Positions 60,642 through 64,000 of a stretch of DNA of 64,000 bases are shown here, one piece after another. The DNA is taken from NCBI GenBank assembly GCA_031423155.1, contig JANPEZ010000161.1:87861-151860 (forward strand). Direction: 5' to 3'. The first letter of the stretch is position 1, and every line of letters begins with the position of its first letter. A model generated the notes under the pieces. It saw nothing but the letters and a program-made list of their open reading frames with translations, did no database searches and was not told the DNA's origin. Source of the DNA: JANPEZ01 sp031423155. GTDB taxonomy: Bacteria; Actinomycetota; UBA4738; HRBIN12. The translations under genes were made by a program, and so were the position numbers.

Positions 60642-61615
60642 GAGGCGGCCTCGCTCGCGGGGTCGTTGCGATGACAGGCCGCTCGGCGGCGATCGCCGAG
60701 TTGAAGCAACTTCGGGCGCTGGTCGACGCACCGTTCGAACGCCACGTCGCACCTGGGGTTGAAGGGACACCCTACGATCTCGCGATCGAGGCGCGGAGGA
60801 GCTCCCGGGATCGAGATGACGTCCTTCTCGCCCAGGGGGTCGGGTATCGCGCCGAAGAGGAGGCGCGTGTAGGGGTGAAGCGGCTCGTGATAGAGCGCGT
60901 CGACCGGGCCCTCCTCGACTATCTCTCCGGCGTACATGACCGCGGCGCGGTCGCACAGTTCGGCGATCACCGGGATGTCGTGCGTCACGAAAACCAGGGT
61001 CAAACCCAGGTCCTCGGACAGCCCCGTGAGCAGTTCGAGGATCTGCGCCTGAACCATGACGTCTAGCGCCGTGGTCGGCTCGTCGGCGAGAAGGACCTTC
61101 GGTTCGCACGCCAGGGCCATCGCGATGGCCGCCCGCTGACGCATCCCACCGGAGAACTCGTGCGGATATCGGTCCGCCCGGTCGGCTCCGATGCCGACCA
61201 TCTCGAGTAGTTCGCCGGCTCGAACCTTCGCCTCGTCTCCATCGGCGATGCCGTGAAACGCCATGGGTTCCACGACCTGGGCTCCGACGGTCTGCACGGG
61301 GTTGAGTGCGTTCATGGCCCCCTGGAAGACCATCGCGATGTCCTTCCACCGGTGGGGGCGCATCGATTCTTCTCCATCGGCGAGCAGGTCGTACCCGTCC
61401 AGCTCGACCGCGCCGGAAACGCTTGCGCTGGAGGGCAGCAGGCCCATCAAGGCAAGGATCGTCGTCGTCTTGCCGCAGCCGGATTCGCCCACGAGCCCGA
61501 ACCGCTCGCCGGCGGCCAGTTCAAGGCTCACGCCTTGAACCGCGTGCAGCTCCTGCCCGTGAGGAAGGTCGAACCAGACGTGCAGATCGTCGACGCGAAG
61601 AACGGGCGAGTTCAC
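60638..61615 (-). CDS. dppD: Oligopeptide-type ABC ATPase DppD
   Basis: This 325-residue ATPase has VGESGCGKTT, EFSGGMRQRAAIAMAL, LLADEPTTALD and FVTHDIPV. The C-terminal module has clustered cysteines (VGCPFNPRCDVAFERC), which in some DppD proteins hold an iron-sulfur cluster. It overlaps dppC by 4 nt. Confidence 0.92.
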   Translation of the reverse strand: MNSPVLRVDDLHVWFDLPHGQELHAVQGVSLELAAGERFGLVGESGCGKTTTILALMGLLPSSASVSGAVELDGYDLLADGEESMRPHRWKDIAMVFQGAMNALNPVQTVGAQVVEPMAFHGIADGDEAKVRAGELLEMVGIGADRADRYPHEFSGGMRQRAAIAMALACEPKVLLADEPTTALDVMVQAQILELLTGLSEDLGLTLVFVTHDIPVIAELCDRAAVMYAGEIVEEGPVDALYHEPLHPYTRLLFGAIPDPLGEKDVISIPGAPPRLDREIVGCPFNPRCDVAFERCVDQRPKLLQLGDRRRAACHRNDPASEAAS

Positions 61616-62562
61616 AGGTCGTCGCCCAGCATCCGGGGCCGCAGCCGGAACCCTCTAGCGGCAAGATGCGCCACGCGCAGTCGGGGATTCAGTGCGTCTT
61701 CCATGGCCTGGCCGATCAACGTGCACGCAAGGATGACGAAGGCGACGCAAACACCTGGAGGAACGATCGCCCACCAGGCCCCGGCCGAGATCGCCGCCGA
61801 GTCGGTCGCGTTGCGGATCATCTTGCCCCAAGAGATCTTGCTCGGATCGGAGAGTCCGAGGAACGCGAGCGCCGTTTCGTCGAAGATGGCGACGGCGATC
61901 GTCAGCACCGTGTTCGCGACGAGGAGCGGAGCCACCTGGGGGAGCACATGCCGGAAGATGATCCGGCCGCTGCCGGCCCCCAGAGCGCGAGCGCGCTTGA
62001 CGTACACGCGCTCGCGGACGCTCTTGACCTGCGCGCGCACGATCCTGGCCGTGCTGGTCCAAAGCAGAAGTCCGATCACCAGCACGATGTGCGAAAGGCT
62101 CGGGCCCCAGATAGCGGCCACGACGATCATCAAAGGAACATCCGGGATCGCCAGGAAGTAGTCGGTGATCCGCATCAGCGTCGAATCCGTGGCGCCGCCG
62201 AAGTAGCCGGCCAGGATCCCCACCGTTCCACCTATCAGGATGGCGACGAGAGAGGCGGCGAACCCGACGGTCAGTGATATCCGCGCTCCCCAGATGAGGA
62301 GGCTGAGAACATCGGTCCCTCCGTCGTCCAGGCCCAATGGCCCGTAGGAGGATGGAGAGCCGAAGGGTTCCCCGATCTTGTCGTGGATCCCGTGGGGTGC
62401 CACGAGCGGCGCGAAGATCGCCAGCAACACCAGCAGCCCGAGAACCGCGGCTCCGACCACCGCGGACGGCCGGTCTTTCAGCAGTTCCCAGACCGCCTTC
62501 AGCAGCCTGCGCTGGCTCGACTCGGCGACGACTCCCGGCTCCTGCTCGAGTGCGGTGCTCAC
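61612..62562 (-). CDS. dppC: Oligopeptide-type ABC permease DppC
   Basis: This 316-residue permease has a cytoplasmic N-terminal segment, six helices and a DppC-type EAA loop (YVKRARALGAGSGRIIFRHVLPQ). It forms the channel with DppB and overlaps it by 4 nt. Confidence 0.92.
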   Translation of the reverse strand: MSTALEQEPGVVAESSQRRLLKAVWELLKDRPSAVVGAAVLGLLVLLAIFAPLVAPHGIHDKIGEPFGSPSSYGPLGLDDGGTDVLSLLIWGARISLTVGFAASLVAILIGGTVGILAGYFGGATDSTLMRITDYFLAIPDVPLMIVVAAIWGPSLSHIVLVIGLLLWTSTARIVRAQVKSVRERVYVKRARALGAGSGRIIFRHVLPQVAPLLVANTVLTIAVAIFDETALAFLGLSDPSKISWGKMIRNATDSAAISAGAWWAIVPPGVCVAFVILACTLIGQAMEDALNPRLRVAHLAARGFRLRPRMLGDDL

Positions 62563-63521
62563 GTCGTGATCCTCGGGTCGAGGCGGAAGTACAGCAGGTC
62601 GGCCACGTAGTTACACAGCACGACCGAGATCGTGAGGATCAAGAACGCACCTTGCAGCACCGGCCAGTCCCTGCGTTCGACCGAGCGTGAGACCAGCAGG
62701 CCGACCCCCGGCCAGGAGAACACCGTCTCGATCAGGATCGAACCGGCGACGATGTACCCCAGCGACAGCGCCACCAACGTGATGACGGGCAGCATCGCGT
62801 TGCGGAAGGCGTGGCGCCGCACGATCCTTCTGTCGGGCAAGCCCTTCGCTCGCGCGGTCAGGATGAAGTCCTCGCCGAGCGTCTCGAGCATCGCCGAGCG
62901 CGTCACCAACGTGTACTGCCCGTAGAGCACGAGTCCCAAAGTGAGCGAGGGCAGCAGCATGTGCTTGCCTATGTCGATCATGTGCTCCATGAAGGTCGGA
63001 TTGAACAAGAACTCGTCCTCCCTGCCGCCCCTCGGCAGGATCCCGGCCGTCAGCAGCAGGAGCATCAAACCTAGCCAGTGGGTCGGCAGCGAGTAGAAGA
63101 TCAGCGCCGTGCTGACGCTTCCGTAGTCGACCACCGTCCGTCGCTTCCACGCGGCCAGTACCCCGGTGATGGTCCCGAACACGATCGAGAAGAGGGTGCC
63201 GAGGAGCACCATCGGGATGGTGTTCATGACGGCCCTCGAGAGCTCGGTGGTTACGGGCTCCTGGTTCGAGTAGGAGACCCCTAGGTTCCCGGTCGAGAGT
63301 TCCCGCAGGTAGATCCAGTACTGCGACCACTTCGACCTGTCGAGCCCGAACTCCTGCGTCAGCTCGGCCCGCAGGGCCGGACTCGCCCCCGGAACCTTCG
63401 ACATGTTGGAGATCGCGTCACCCGGAAGCGCTCTGAACAGGACGAAGTTCAAGGTCACCGCGACGAAGATCGTGATCAGCGCGAAGAGCGTCCGCTTGAG
63501 GACGAAGTCGATCCCGCGCAT
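62559..63521 (-). CDS. dppB: Oligopeptide-type ABC permease DppB
   Basis: This 320-residue permease has a first helix at residues 8-28, five more helices and the DppB loop FILTARAKGLPDRRIVRRHAFR. It starts 30 nt after the binding-protein gene on the same strand. Confidence 0.92.
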   Translation of the reverse strand: MRGIDFVLKRTLFALITIFVAVTLNFVLFRALPGDAISNMSKVPGASPALRAELTQEFGLDRSKWSQYWIYLRELSTGNLGVSYSNQEPVTTELSRAVMNTIPMVLLGTLFSIVFGTITGVLAAWKRRTVVDYGSVSTALIFYSLPTHWLGLMLLLLTAGILPRGGREDEFLFNPTFMEHMIDIGKHMLLPSLTLGLVLYGQYTLVTRSAMLETLGEDFILTARAKGLPDRRIVRRHAFRNAMLPVITLVALSLGYIVAGSILIETVFSWPGVGLLVSRSVERRDWPVLQGAFLILTISVVLCNYVADLLYFRLDPRITT

Positions 63522-63551
63522 CGCGTCTTCAGCTCTCCCGGTTCGCGCGTC

Positions 63552-64000
63552 TCACGCGACCTGATGAACGCTCAGCAGTGTGTCCTTCGAGTACGCGGTG
63601 AACGACCCGATCGGCGACATCACGAATCCGTCCCACTTCGCGCTGTGCGCTTCCAACACATCGCGGTTCATGAAGACGATGTAGGGACGATCATCGAAGA
63701 CCATCTGCTGCATCTGCCAGACGATCGCCTGCCGCTCGGCCGGATCGGTGACCAGGCCTTGCTTCTCGTAGAGAGCGTCGTACTCCTTGGTGCAGTATCC
63801 GGAGTCGCTCCAGAATCCCCACTGATCGCAGGTCATGACCGACAGGATGAAGTCCGGGTCCGGGAGCGGGTACCAGTTCCATATCGCCAGGTCGAACTTG
63901 TCGTAGCTGTGCGGGTAGGCGTACTCGGGTCCGGCCATGATGTCGAACAGCGCCGAGGAATCCAGGGACTTCTGAGATACCTCCACACCGATCTGTTCGA
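63552..64000 (-). CDS. dppA: Oligopeptide-type substrate-binding protein DppA, C-terminal part
   Basis: The 5' end lies beyond the window. The visible 149 codons match the end of SBP_bac_5 proteins: YDKFDLAIWNWYPLPDPDFIL, SGYCTKEYDALYEKQ, and RQAIVWQMQQMVFDDRPYIV. It should present peptides, or another ligand, to DppBCDF. Confidence 0.88.
   Translation of the reverse strand, partial: EQIGVEVSQKSLDSSALFDIMAGPEYAYPHSYDKFDLAIWNWYPLPDPDFILSVMTCDQWGFWSDSGYCTKEYDALYEKQGLVTDPAERQAIVWQMQQMVFDDRPYIVFMNRDVLEAHSAKWDGFVMSPIGSFTAYSKDTLLSVHQVA

Noticed and set aside
1..64000. tRNA, rRNA, CRISPR arrays, insertion sequences or prophage genes
   Set aside because: No cloverleaf, spaced repeats, transposase, integrase or phage structural proteins were seen on reading both strands.

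Overview
This window is high-GC DNA (roughly two-thirds G+C by eye) with very dense coding. Many genes overlap by 4 nt (ATGA/GTGA), and no gene-free stretch exceeds about 300 bases. The gene content suggests an actinobacterium or a close high-GC relative: a luciferase-like F420-type oxidoreductase, DUF6457 and DUF3054 proteins, GTG/TTG starts, and many lipoproteins with no sign of an outer membrane. No rRNA, tRNA, CRISPR array or insertion sequence was seen. Family names come from recognising protein motifs, not from a database search.

Layout. 1-7.3 kb: the end of a MauE/DoxX-like membrane protein and a TlpA-type thioredoxin, then molybdenum-cofactor genes (moaA, a DUF6457 protein, and an unusual MogA-XdhC fusion), a methyltransferase, an exported phosphoesterase and a KamA-type aminomutase. 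7.3-14.7 kb: a GAF-PAS-GGDEF-EAL protein, transketolase divergent from phosphoribulokinase, a DEAD-box helicase and a cupredoxin lipoprotein. 14.7-24.5 kb: a lipoprotein, threonine catabolism (tdh-kbl), a TetR/MMPL pair with a very clear promoter and operator, an LLM oxidoreductase, an AlkD-like protein, a polysaccharide deacetylase and small membrane proteins. 24.5-33 kb: a PuuB-like amine oxidoreductase and polyamine-type ABC transporter genes (potA converging on potDBC), with a hydrolase, an ABM protein and an MFS exporter between them. 33-37 kb: enoyl-CoA hydratase, an NDP-forming acyl-CoA synthetase and a DMT permease. 37-42.2 kb: a four-gene operon with a beta-propeller-like lipoprotein, a large FtsX-type permease and two ATPases, one carrying an AbrB-like tail.

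42.2-57.7 kb is the most coherent system. A choline dehydrogenase-like enzyme lies divergent from a complete glycine-betaine ABC importer. Next comes a tightly overlapping operon for corrinoid-dependent demethylation: B12-binding protein, small VIRFAC-like protein, pterin methyltransferase, RACE-type corrinoid activator and a non-pyrrolysine MttB/MtgB-like methyltransferase. An IclR regulator, a cysteine-synthase-like enzyme and an acyl-CoA dehydrogenase follow. The inferred route is choline to betaine, import of betaine, then transfer of a methyl group through the corrinoid protein to tetrahydrofolate. Two near-identical GTTGC-N7-GCAAC inverted repeats lie in the two key promoter regions, and GTGTTGCG repeats lie at the IclR start, which suggests one regulon.

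57.7-64 kb: a Phd/PIN toxin-antitoxin pair with a palindromic promoter, the remnant of a second antitoxin 1.3 kb upstream, and a minus-strand oligopeptide ABC operon (dppA partial, dppB, dppC, dppD, dppF) coupled to a serine hydrolase.
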